From Pseudomonas sp. MF4836 (GTDB taxonomy: Bacteria > Pseudomonadota > Gammaproteobacteria > Pseudomonadales > Pseudomonadaceae): a stretch of DNA of 64,000 nt. Position numbers and translations under genes: made by a program. The notes under the pieces are model-generated. The model searched no databases. It was given only the letters and a program-made list of their open reading frames with translations, and was not told where the DNA came from. Positions within the stretch are counted from its first letter, which is position 1. Each line of letters opens with the position of its first letter. The DNA lies in assembly GCF_002018875.1 (NCBI RefSeq), contig NZ_MVOL01000002.1, positions 124,001 to 188,000 of the forward strand. The letters run 5' to 3'. Below, piece by piece: positions 56,625 through 64,000 of this stretch.

Positions 56625-58973
56625 TTACGCCGACTTGGCCAGGATCAACCCGCTGTCACTGGCGGCTTCCAGGCGAATCGCCACGAACTTCGAGGTCGGC
56701 GTATGGCTGCCGTCGCCGGTGCTTTCCAGCGGCACCAGCGGGTTGACCTCCGGGTAGTAAGCCGCAGCCTGGCCAGCCGGAATATCGAAGGCCAGCAGGG
56801 TGAAGCCCTTGACCCGACGTTCGCGGCCGTCGTCCCAGATCGACACGATGTCGGCCTTCTGCCCCGGCTTGAAGCCCAGGCGGATGATGTCCGCTTCGTT
56901 GACGAACAGCACGTCGCGCTGGCCCTTGACCCCGCGATAGCGGTCGTCCAGGCCATAGATCGTGGTGTTGTACTGATCGTGGGAGCGCATGGACTGCATG
57001 ATCAGGTCCGGTACCTGCCCGGTGGCTCGGGTGCGTTCGTGCACCAGGTCCTTGGGCAGCACGTTGGCGCGGAAGTTGGCGCGACCGGACGCAGTGCTCC
57101 AGCGCCGCGCGCCAGCCGAGTTGCCCAGGTAGAAGCCCCCCGGGTTTTGCAGGCGCTGGTTGAAGTCCTTGAAGCCTGGGATGGTGTCGGCGATCAGGTC
57201 GCGGATGCGCCCGTAGTCGGCCACCAGCCAGTTCCAGTCCACCGGGCGGCTGCCCAGGGCTGCGGCGGCGATGCCGGCGATGATCCACGGCTCCGAGCGC
57301 ATCTGTTGCGACAGCGGCTGCAACTGGCCGTTGGAGGCGTGCACCATGCTGAACGAGTCTTCCACAGTCACTGCCTGCGGACCTTCGCTCTGCAGGTCGA
57401 TGTCGGTACGACCCAGGCACGGCAGGATCAGGGCCTGTTTGCCATGGGCCAGGTGGCTGCGGTTGAGCTTGGTGCTGATCTGCACCGTGAGGTCGCAGTT
57501 GCTCAGGGCCTGGAAGGTCCGCGGGCTGTCCGGGGTGGCCTGGGCGAAGTTGCCGCCCAGGGCGATAAAGACCTTCGAGCGGCCTTCGGCCATGGCGTGG
57601 ATCGCCTCGACCACGTTGTGCCCGTCGCTGCGTGGCACCTTGAACTGGAAGCGTCGCTCCAGGGCGTCGAGAAACGCCACCGGAGGCCGTTCGTTGATGC
57701 CCATGGTGCGGTCGCCCTGCACGTTACTGTGGCCGCGCACCGGGCACAGGCCGGCGCCTGGACGCCCGATATTGCCGCGCAGCAGCATCAGGTTGGCGAT
57801 TTCCTGGATGGTCGCCACGGAATGGCGATGCTGGGTGATGCCCATGGCCCAGCACATGATCACGTTCTTGCCCTTGGCGTACATGCGCGCCGCTTGCTCG
57901 ATCTCGACCAGGGTCAGGCCGGACTGCTCGACGATCTGCTCCCACGAGGTGTCATCGATCACCCCCAGGTACTCGAGCACGCTGGCGGTGTGTTCATTGA
58001 GGAAGTCGTGGTCGAACACCGACGGGCTGCCGGCTTTCTGCGCCTCGCGTTCCCACAGCAGCAGGAACTTGGCCATGCCGCGCACCACTGCCATGTCGCC
58101 ACCCAGGGCCGGGCGGAAGTAGGCGGTGTTGGTGGGCTTGTCACCGTTGGTGAGCATTTCCAGCGGATGCTGCGGATGCTGGAAGCGTTCCAGGCCACGC
58201 TCTTTCAGCGGGTTGACGCACACCACCTGGGCACCGCGCTTCACCGCTTCACGCAGCGGTTCGAGCATGCGCGGGTGGTTGGTGCCGGGGTTCTGGCCCC
58301 AGACGAAAATCGCATCCGCATGCTCGAAATCGTCGAAGGTCACCGTGCCTTTGCCGACGCCGACGCTTTGCGCCAGGGCCACGCCGCTGGCTTCGTGGCA
58401 CATGTTCGAGCAGTCGGGGAAGTTGTTGGTGCCATAGGCGCGCACAAACAGCTGGTACAGGTACGCCGCTTCGTTGCTGGCCCGGCCCGAGGTGTAGAAC
58501 TCGGCCATGTCCGGGCTCGGCAGCGCCTGCAAATGCTTGCCGATCAAGGCGAACGCGGCTTCCCAGCTGATGGGTTGGTAGCGGTCGCTGGCAGCGTCGT
58601 AGCTCAGGGGTTCGGTGAGACGGCCCTGGTATTCGAGCCAGTAGTCGCTCTGTTCCAGCAGCGAGGTAACGCTGTGCTTGGCGAAGAATGCCCCATCCAC
58701 GCGGCGTTTGGTGGCTTCCCAGTTGACCGCCTTGGCGCCGTTTTCGCAGAACTTGACCATGCCGCTTTCCGGCGAGTCGCCCCAGGCGCAGCCGGGGCAG
58801 TCGAAGCCGCCGTTCTGGTTGGTCTTGAGCATCATGCGCAGGTTCTTCAGCGCGTTGTCGCTGGTCAGCCAGGCCTGGGCCACGCTGATCAGCGCGCCCC
58901 AGCCGCCTGCTGCGCCTTTGTAAGGCTTGTAGCGCGGGGTTGGGGTCTGGTCGGCTTGGTTGTGGTTGCTCAC
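56625..58973 (-). CDS. FdhF/YdeP family molybdopterin oxidoreductase
   Basis: The 782-residue protein carries a cysteine pair FDCPGCAWGD (Cys59, Cys62) with a third cysteine at about 76 (KFCENG), suggesting an Fe-S site. After it comes the molybdopterin/bis-MGD fold of formate dehydrogenase-like enzymes (residues 90-650; WGQNPGTNHPRM, VRGHSNVQGDRTMG) and a C-terminal domain (about 660-780; ...MRSHDQYNTTIYG...). In E. coli YdeP is linked to acid resistance. The gene overlaps fdhD by 4 bases, so the two are expressed together. The real substrate is unknown. Confidence 0.85.
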   Translation of the reverse strand: MSNHNQADQTPTPRYKPYKGAAGGWGALISVAQAWLTSDNALKNLRMMLKTNQNGGFDCPGCAWGDSPESGMVKFCENGAKAVNWEATKRRVDGAFFAKHSVTSLLEQSDYWLEYQGRLTEPLSYDAASDRYQPISWEAAFALIGKHLQALPSPDMAEFYTSGRASNEAAYLYQLFVRAYGTNNFPDCSNMCHEASGVALAQSVGVGKGTVTFDDFEHADAIFVWGQNPGTNHPRMLEPLREAVKRGAQVVCVNPLKERGLERFQHPQHPLEMLTNGDKPTNTAYFRPALGGDMAVVRGMAKFLLLWEREAQKAGSPSVFDHDFLNEHTASVLEYLGVIDDTSWEQIVEQSGLTLVEIEQAARMYAKGKNVIMCWAMGITQHRHSVATIQEIANLMLLRGNIGRPGAGLCPVRGHSNVQGDRTMGINERPPVAFLDALERRFQFKVPRSDGHNVVEAIHAMAEGRSKVFIALGGNFAQATPDSPRTFQALSNCDLTVQISTKLNRSHLAHGKQALILPCLGRTDIDLQSEGPQAVTVEDSFSMVHASNGQLQPLSQQMRSEPWIIAGIAAAALGSRPVDWNWLVADYGRIRDLIADTIPGFKDFNQRLQNPGGFYLGNSAGARRWSTASGRANFRANVLPKDLVHERTRATGQVPDLIMQSMRSHDQYNTTIYGLDDRYRGVKGQRDVLFVNEADIIRLGFKPGQKADIVSIWDDGRERRVKGFTLLAFDIPAGQAAAYYPEVNPLVPLESTGDGSHTPTSKFVAIRLEAASDSGLILAKSA

Positions 58974-59809
58974 GCTTGGTTCTCCATCGCGGGGCTATAG
59001 ACCCGCGGCGCACTTTTCTGCGGCAGGTGGATGAGGTTGAGGTTGTGCCGGCGCGCCCATTGCACGGCCAGGCCGGTGGGAGCCGACAGGCTGACCAGGG
59101 TCTGGATGCCCGCGCGCAGGACTTTCTGGATCAGCTCCAGGCTGCAGCGGCTGGTGACAATGGCCACGCCGCCGGCCGTGGGGATGTCCTGGCGGATCAG
59201 TGCGCCGATCAGCTTGTCCAGGGCGTTGTGCCGGCCGATGTCTTCCCGGCCCAGCAGCAACTCCCCCTGGTGGTTCATGAACACCGCCGCGTGCACCGCG
59301 CCGCAATGCTGGCCCAGGGGCTGGAAGCTGCCGATTCGCTGGCGCAGGCCGTCAAGCCATGCCGCCGGTGGCAAAGGGGCGCCGGGCAATACCTTGAGGT
59401 CGGGCAGAGCCTGTTCCACGGCCTCGACACCGCACAGGCCGCAGCCGCTGGTGCCAGCCAACTGACGACGTTGCTGCTTGAGGTTCCAGAACGCGCGGTT
59501 GGCGATTTCCACTTGCGCGTACTGCGCCGAGCCCGAACCGCTCAGTTGCAGGTCATAGATCTCGGTCGCGTCGCTGATGATGCCGCTGCCCAGGCTGAAG
59601 CCGACGATAAAGTCTTCCAGGTTCGACGGGGTCACGAGCATCACCGCCTGGCTGATGCCGTTGTAGGCGATCGCCAGCGCGACTTCCTCGGCCAGCGCGG
59701 TGCTGTCCGATTCGCAGTGTTCAAGGTTGCTGTAGCTGTAGTTCTGACTGGCGGCGGGCGCGGGCGTTTCTAGGGCTGGCGTCGCGCGGGTCGGGCGCTT
59801 GGCGGTCAT
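58970..59809 (-). CDS. fdhD: Formate dehydrogenase accessory sulfurtransferase FdhD
   Basis: The 279-residue protein has the conserved CGLCG motif at Cys123/Cys126 (GTSGCGLCGVEAVEQ), which transfers sulfur from IscS to the molybdopterin cofactor. ATEIYDLQLSG and RHNALDKLIGALIR also match the family. It is the first gene of the operon and overlaps the oxidoreductase gene by 4 bases. FdhD is normally required to activate formate dehydrogenases, which implies that the partner needs a sulfurated molybdenum ligand. Confidence 0.92.
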   Translation of the reverse strand: MTAKRPTRATPALETPAPAASQNYSYSNLEHCESDSTALAEEVALAIAYNGISQAVMLVTPSNLEDFIVGFSLGSGIISDATEIYDLQLSGSGSAQYAQVEIANRAFWNLKQQRRQLAGTSGCGLCGVEAVEQALPDLKVLPGAPLPPAAWLDGLRQRIGSFQPLGQHCGAVHAAVFMNHQGELLLGREDIGRHNALDKLIGALIRQDIPTAGGVAIVTSRCSLELIQKVLRAGIQTLVSLSAPTGLAVQWARRHNLNLIHLPQKSAPRVYSPAMENQA

Positions 59810-59903
59810 GGGGCAATACCAGCGGAGTATTCAACGCCAAGACTAAGCGCGGCAAAGTGTCACGTCTAATTGCTAGTACTGATGTGTTGATAGATGGCGT
59901 CGA

Positions 59904-60791
59904 TCAAGAAGGTTTGGGCGATTTCTGGTAAAGCGCGAAACAGGCCTCGGCCAAGGCTGAGCGTGGCGCGCTGCGACGCATGATCAAACCCAGCCGCGCC
60001 AGGGTCTGGGCGCCTTCGATGGGTTGCAGGCGCAAGTGCTCGGTGAGGGTTTCCAGGCCGCCTTCCAACGGCATCACCGCGCAGCAGAAACCGCCATGGA
60101 CCATTTGCACCAACTGATGAACTGCATCGGTCTGCAACAGCGGTTGCGGGCTGAGGCCTCGGCTGTGGAAGTTGTGGTCGATGGATTGGCGAAAATGCAT
60201 GCCGCTGGTGAGCATGCCCAGGGGCAGTTCGATCAGCGCCTCCCAGCTCAGGGGCTGCTCGCCGAAACTGAAAAACCGTTGGTCGTAGAGCAAGCCCATG
60301 CGGGTCTCGCCCAGGGCCAGGGAATCGAAACGCTCGGTGTCCAGGCGCTCCAGGTAGGACACTCCGAGGTCCAGGCGGTTGCTCGCCAGTTGTTCGAGGA
60401 TCTGCTCGGAACTCAAGGCCGAAAGCTCGAAACGCAAGTTCGGGTGCTGCTGGTGCAGGGCCTGCATCAAGTGCTGCGGGTCGAAGCTCGACAGCGGCAC
60501 CACCCCCAGGCGCAGGGTGCCGACCAGGTTGCCGCGACAGGCGGCAGCTTCCGCCTGCAGCCCGTCGTAGGCCGCCAGCACGGTGCGTGCCCAAGCCAGC
60601 ACCCGTTCACCCGGGGCAGTAAAACCTTCGAAGCGCTGGCCGCGATTGACCAGCGGCAGTTCCAGCTCCTCTTCCAGGCTGCGCAGGCGCATGGACAGGG
60701 TCGGCTGGGTGATATGGCAACGGGCGGCGGCCTGGCCGAAATGCCGGGTTTCATCGAGGGCGATGAGGAATTTCAGCTGCTTGATGTCCAT
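59904..60791 (-). CDS. LysR-type transcriptional regulator
   Basis: The start is the ATG at 60789-60791 (MDIKQLKFLIALDETRHFGQAAARCHITQPTLSMRLRSLEEEL), preceded by GGAG; the open frame reaches much further upstream, but only this start gives a proper LysR domain. The 295-residue protein resembles the OxyR/CysB-length LysR type with an effector domain from about residue 90. It lies 94 bases beyond fdhD (same strand) and divergent from the LysM gene; its target is unknown. Confidence 0.87.
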   Translation of the reverse strand: MDIKQLKFLIALDETRHFGQAAARCHITQPTLSMRLRSLEEELELPLVNRGQRFEGFTAPGERVLAWARTVLAAYDGLQAEAAACRGNLVGTLRLGVVPLSSFDPQHLMQALHQQHPNLRFELSALSSEQILEQLASNRLDLGVSYLERLDTERFDSLALGETRMGLLYDQRFFSFGEQPLSWEALIELPLGMLTSGMHFRQSIDHNFHSRGLSPQPLLQTDAVHQLVQMVHGGFCCAVMPLEGGLETLTEHLRLQPIEGAQTLARLGLIMRRSAPRSALAEACFALYQKSPKPS

Positions 60792-60929
60792 CTTCGCTCC
60801 AGGGCGCCGGGAAGGTGCCGATTCTAGCCTGCTTGTGCGGCACTGGGTCACTGGTCGTTTTTGAACCTCATTTGCCGTGGCTGGTCTAGTCTTTCGCGTC
60901 TGGACCCCATAACCCAAGGAGTGTGCACC

Positions 60930-61370
60930 ATGAGTATTTTTAGCTTTGTGAAAGAAGCAGGCGAAAAGCTTATTGATCTGTTGACGCCGGGTAACGCCAA
61001 TGCGAGCGAGCAGTTGAAGGAACACATTGCCAAGGTCGGCCTGGGCAATCCGAATGTGCAGGCCAGCGTCGACGGCGACAAGGTCACGGTGACCGGTGAG
61101 GTCGCGAGCCAGGAAGAGAAAGAAAAAATCCTGCTGGCCGTGGGCAATATCGCCGGTGTAGGCAGTGTCGACGACCAGATCACCGTAACCGGGCCGGTGG
61201 CGGTGGCGGCGGTGTTTGTCACCGTGAAGAAGGGCGACACCCTGAGTGCGATTGCCAAGGTGCAGTACGGCGACGCGAACAAGTACAACAAGATCTTTGA
61301 GGCCAACAAGCCGCTGCTGTCCCATCCGGACAAGATCTATCCGGGTCAGGTACTGCGAATTCCCGAGTGA
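60930..61370 (+). CDS. kbp: BON/LysM protein, Kbp (YgaU) family
   Basis: The preferred start is the ATG at 60930 ([21 protein letters not shown]), with AAGGAG upstream; 146 residues. A BON domain spans about 25-85 ([35 protein letters not shown]) and a LysM domain about 97-145 ([32 protein letters not shown]). There is no signal peptide; this fits E. coli YgaU/Kbp, a cytoplasmic potassium-binding protein induced by osmotic stress. Confidence 0.9.
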   Translation: MSIFSFVKEAGEKLIDLLTPGNANASEQLKEHIAKVGLGNPNVQASVDGDKVTVTGEVASQEEKEKILLAVGNIAGVGSVDDQITVTGPVAVAAVFVTVKKGDTLSAIAKVQYGDANKYNKIFEANKPLLSHPDKIYPGQVLRIPE

Positions 61371-61377
61371 TGGTGGG

Positions 61378-61455
61378 TGCCTGACAGGGCCAGCGCAGTC
61401 TGGGGCAGCGGCTACAGTGTCTCGCCGCTGATGCAGGCTGCGCTGGTCCTGACAT
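61378..61455. repeat. Hairpin repeat (copy G)
   Basis: GTGCCTGACAGGGCCAGCGCAG and CGGCTACAG are followed by GCAGGCTGCGCTGG and CCTGACAT. The modules are those of the longer repeats but in partly inverted order. It lies between kbp and yrfG. Confidence 0.65.
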
Positions 61456-61478
61456 CCACCACCTGATTCCGGGCCTCG

Positions 61479-62141
61479 CTAGAGCCCCTCGATCAAGTCT
61501 CGATAATCTCCCACCGCCGCGAATTCCGCGGTGTCTTTCGGCCCTTTGCGGCTGTCCGGTTCACGCACTGCCAACAGATGAGCCACACCGAAGTCCCGCG
61601 CGCTGCGCAGGATCGGCAGGGTGTCGTCGATAAACAGGCTGCGGCTCGGGTCAAACCCGATATCGGCCTGCAAGGCATCCCAGAACTGCGGGTTTTCCTT
61701 GGCGAAACCGTAGTCATGGGAACTGATCAGGCGTTCGAAGTAAGGCGCCAGTTCGATCCGCTCCAGCTTCAGCGACAGCGAGTCGCGGTGGGCGTTGGTG
61801 ATCAGTACCACACGTTTGCCGGCCTGTTTGATGGCGGCCAGGAAGGTGTCGGCGTCAGGACGCAGGGCGATCAGGTGCGCGGTTTCCAGCTTCAGTTCGC
61901 GCACCGGCAGCTTCAGTTCGGCGCTCCAGAAGTCCAGGCAGTACCACTTCAACTGGCCGGCGTTGTTCTCGAACAGGGGCTGCAGCTCCATCTCGGCCAT
62001 GGCCCGGCTGACTCCGTGCAGCTCGGCGTAGCGCTGGGGCAGGTGCTCCATCCAGAAGTGGTTGTCGTAATGCAGATCGAGCAGGGTGCCGTCCATATCC
62101 AGCAGAACGGTGTCGATATCGCGCCAGGGCAGTGAAGGCAT
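61479..62141 (-). CDS. yrfG: HAD-family GMP/IMP nucleotidase YrfG
   Basis: The preferred start is the ATG at 62139-62141 (MPSLPWRDIDTVLLDMDGTLLDL), giving 220 residues; a GTG 36 bases upstream (62177) is also in frame. The HAD motif I DMDGT has the nucleophile Asp15 and acid Asp17, motif II is VVLITNA and motif III/IV DDTLP. YrfG dephosphorylates purine monophosphates. It is divergent from nudE, the same pair seen close together in E. coli and P. aeruginosa. Confidence 0.88.
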   Translation of the reverse strand: MPSLPWRDIDTVLLDMDGTLLDLHYDNHFWMEHLPQRYAELHGVSRAMAEMELQPLFENNAGQLKWYCLDFWSAELKLPVRELKLETAHLIALRPDADTFLAAIKQAGKRVVLITNAHRDSLSLKLERIELAPYFERLISSHDYGFAKENPQFWDALQADIGFDPSRSLFIDDTLPILRSARDFGVAHLLAVREPDSRKGPKDTAEFAAVGDYRDLIEGL

Positions 62142-62230
62142 GGGAAACGTCTCGAGCGGTAGAAAGATATCCGACACAAACTATCGGGAAAGCCGCGTTA
62201 TAGTAGCGCGTTCACGCCAAGGAGCCCTTC

Positions 62231-62797
62231 ATGCGCCAGAAACCCACTGTACTCGCCCGCGAGATCGTCGCCACCAGCCGTCTGTTTTGTGTCGAAGAAG
62301 TGCAGTTGCGCTTTTCCAATGGCGTGGAACGCACCTATGAACGCCTGGTGGGCAAAGGCGCCGGTTATGGCGCGGTGATGATCGTGGCGATGCTCGACGC
62401 CGAGCACGCGGTACTGGTGGAAGAATACTGCGGCGGTACCGACGCTTATGAACTGTCGTTGCCCAAGGGCCTGATCGAGCCGGGCGAGGATGTGCTGGCC
62501 GCGGCCGAGCGGGAACTCAAGGAGGAAGCTGGGTATGGCGCACGGCAGTTGGAGCACCTGACCGAGTTGTCCTTGTCGCCCGGTTACATGAGCCAGAAGA
62601 TCCAGGTGGTGCTGGCCACCGACCTCTACGAAGAAAGCCTGGAAGGCGACGAGCCCGAGCCGATGGGCGTGGACAAGATCAACCTGCGTGAACTCTCTGG
62701 CCTGGCCCAGAACCCCAACTTCACCGAAGGCCGTGCCTTGGCGGCGCTGTACCTGGCCCGGGACCTGCTGACCCAGCGCGGAGTGTTTCCGGCATGA
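62231..62797 (+). CDS. nudE: ADP compounds hydrolase NudE
   Basis: The 188-residue Nudix hydrolase has the Nudix box at about 88-110, including the REL-x-EE-x-G core (AERELKEEAGYG). It hydrolyses ADP-ribose, NADH and Ap3A-type dinucleotides in family members. Its stop overlaps the cysQ start (ATGA), so the two are translated as a unit; both act on nucleotide by-products of metabolism. Confidence 0.92.
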   Translation: MRQKPTVLAREIVATSRLFCVEEVQLRFSNGVERTYERLVGKGAGYGAVMIVAMLDAEHAVLVEEYCGGTDAYELSLPKGLIEPGEDVLAAAERELKEEAGYGARQLEHLTELSLSPGYMSQKIQVVLATDLYEESLEGDEPEPMGVDKINLRELSGLAQNPNFTEGRALAALYLARDLLTQRGVFPA

Positions 62798-63636
62798 GTC
62801 AGGCGTCGATGACCTTTCCCCACCCGTTGCTGGCTCCGGTGATCGAGTTGGCCTTGCAGGCTGGCGAGGCAATCCTGCCGTTCTGGCGCGCCGATGTGGC
62901 GGTGACGCAAAAAACCGATGACTCACCGGTGACCGCCGCGGACCTGGCTGCGCACCATCTGATCCTGGCCGGCCTGACCGCGCTGGACCCGAGCATCCCG
63001 GTATTGTCCGAAGAGGACGCGAACATTCCGCAGGCGGTGCGCGCCGGTTGGCAGCGCTGGTGGCTGGTTGACCCGCTGGATGGCACCAAGGAATTCATTT
63101 CCGGCAGCGAAGAGTTCACCGTCAACATCGCCCTCATCGAACAGGGTCGCGTGGTGTTTGGCGTGGTCACGATGCCGACCAACGGTCGCAGCTACTGCGG
63201 CGGTGCCGGCCTGGGCGCCTGGCGCGCCGACCGTGGCCAGGCGCCGGTGCCGATCCAGGTGCGCGAAGCACCGGGTGCAGGCCAGGCCTTCACCGTGGTC
63301 GCCAGCCGGCGTCATTCCAGCCCGGAGCAGGAGCGCCTGCTGGCCGGGCTCAGCGCCAGCCTGGGCGAACTGCAACTGGCGAATATCGGCAGCTCGCTGA
63401 AATTCTGCCTGCTGGCCGAAGGCGCCGCCGATTGTTACCCCCGACTGGCCCCGACCTCGCAATGGGACACTGCCGCCGCCCAGGGCGTGCTTGAGGGTGC
63501 CGGTGGTGAAGTGCTGGACTTGAGTGGCGCACCGTTCTGCTACCCGGCGCGTGAATCGCTGCTCAACGAGTTTTTCCTGGCGTTGCCGGCCAAGGCGACC
63601 TGGCGCCAGAAGCTGCTGGAGTTGGCGCGCAGCTGA
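62794..63636 (+). CDS. cysQ: 3'(2'),5'-bisphosphate nucleotidase CysQ
   Basis: The 280-residue protein is of the inositol monophosphatase superfamily. Metal-binding residues are in LSEEDAN (Glu73-Asp75) and WWLVDPLDGTKEF (Asp93, Asp96). CysQ removes phosphate from PAP, which accumulates during sulfate assimilation. The ATG in the nudE overlap is taken as start; MTFPHPL at 62809 is an alternative. It is the last gene of the nudE-cysQ unit. Confidence 0.92.
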   Translation: MSQASMTFPHPLLAPVIELALQAGEAILPFWRADVAVTQKTDDSPVTAADLAAHHLILAGLTALDPSIPVLSEEDANIPQAVRAGWQRWWLVDPLDGTKEFISGSEEFTVNIALIEQGRVVFGVVTMPTNGRSYCGGAGLGAWRADRGQAPVPIQVREAPGAGQAFTVVASRRHSSPEQERLLAGLSASLGELQLANIGSSLKFCLLAEGAADCYPRLAPTSQWDTAAAQGVLEGAGGEVLDLSGAPFCYPARESLLNEFFLALPAKATWRQKLLELARS

Positions 63637-63654
63637 TGGTCGCCGTTGCTGCGC

Positions 63655-64000
63655 TCAGCGGTGCAGCACGTACTGCCCGGTAAAGCGCACCGCGTCGGCA
63701 TCGCTTCCCTCATTGATGATCCGCGTCTCCAGGCTCAGCCGCGCCCGCCCGTGACGTTCATAGGTGCGCAGGAATTTCGTCCACTGCGCATCGCTGGGCG
63801 CGGTGCAGATGGCCGTGGCGTCGCGGGTCACGGGCAGCGGATAACTGATCTGGCCTTCCTGGATCACGATGTGCCCGTCCTCGATCCCTTCTTCCTTGAG
63901 CCGCAGGTGCAGCCAGCCCCAGCCCACCAGCACCGCACCGCAATACAGGCTGCCGCCGAACATGGTGCTCTTGTGGTTGACGTTGGCCGCCAGCGGCAGT
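63655..64000 (-). CDS. YiiD C-terminal-type thioesterase (partial)
   Basis: The gene runs off the right edge; about 115 residues of the C-terminal part are present. The sequence LAANVNHKSTMFGGSLYCGAVLVGWG has the conserved NHKSTMFGGSL pattern of the YiiD_C/thioesterase hotdog family, which includes proteins of fatty acid metabolism. The end is ...RFTGQYVLHR. The substrate is unknown and the start is outside the window. Confidence 0.82.
   Translation of the reverse strand, partial: LPLAANVNHKSTMFGGSLYCGAVLVGWGWLHLRLKEEGIEDGHIVIQEGQISYPLPVTRDATAICTAPSDAQWTKFLRTYERHGRARLSLETRIINEGSDADAVRFTGQYVLHR

Noticed and set aside
56538..59000. Open frame of 820 codons on the plus strand across the molybdopterin oxidoreductase gene
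   Set aside because: Antisense shadow of a conserved gene; low-complexity, no recognised domain and no ribosome site.
60792..61325. N-terminal extension of the LysR frame overlapping the kbp gene
   Set aside because: The upstream codons are antisense to kbp and its promoter; the LysR domain begins exactly at the ATG at 60789-60791 with a ribosome site.

Overview
The window is a gene-dense, GC-rich chromosomal segment of a Pseudomonas, most likely of the P. fluorescens group. Three things point there: a dual-adaptor TriABC-type efflux operon, the rimABK operon, and a gshA / thioesterase / tex / ompR-envZ (amgRS-like) / rim / hslR / hslO / pckA block followed by fdhF-fdhD / LysR / LysM / yrfG / nudE / cysQ. 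These match Pseudomonas gene order as I know it; no database search was run. No tRNA, rRNA, prophage, insertion sequence or CRISPR array was seen.

Layout. 1-6.7 kb: the N-terminal part of an AAA ATPase, a TriABC-like RND pump operon and a SAM methyltransferase. 6.85-34.8 kb: a long run dominated by sulfur scavenging. It holds metNIQ-type importer genes with a flavin monooxygenase and two SfnB-like oxidoreductases (all minus strand), a DUF2750 gene, a cystine importer operon (tcyJ-like binding protein, permease, ATPase), D-cysteine desulfhydrase, serine acetyltransferase, a BCCT choline-type transporter, an SDR/LysR divergent pair, a hicAB toxin-antitoxin module, a LacI regulator divergent from a TonB receptor + flavin monooxygenase + aldo-keto reductase set, a fitAB/vapBC-type toxin-antitoxin module, and tauABCD.

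34.9-48.3 kb: core genes gshA, a PaaI-like thioesterase, tex, ompR/envZ, rimABK (ribosomal S6 modification and c-di-GMP), hslR, a PAP2 phosphatase, hslO and pckA. 48.4-56.4 kb: small uncharacterised genes (DUF1493 and others), a secreted TPR/DUF2135 protein, a polysaccharide deacetylase, a RecQ-family helicase, a 3-hydroxyacyl-CoA dehydrogenase with a thioesterase, and a glycine-zipper protein. 56.5-64 kb: an orphan plus-strand terminator (possible sRNA), an fdhD / YdeP-like molybdopterin oxidoreductase operon, a LysR regulator, a LysM/BON protein, yrfG, nudE, cysQ and a partial thioesterase.

How the genes fit together: the middle of the window imports organosulfur compounds (taurine, cystine, D/L-cysteine, probably other sulfonates or sulfur esters), cleaves them oxidatively (TauD, two NtaA/SnaA-type flavin monooxygenases, SfnB-like enzymes) and feeds cysteine and glutathione synthesis (epsC, dcyD, gshA); cysQ at the far end removes the PAP by-product of sulfate assimilation. 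The best candidate for an undescribed system is the LacI / TonB receptor / flavin monooxygenase / aldo-keto reductase locus (24.2-30.3 kb), whose divergent promoter carries a perfect palindromic LacI-type operator and a second dyad. Seven copies of a roughly 40-115 bp hairpin repeat and several shorter REP-like hairpins are scattered between genes.
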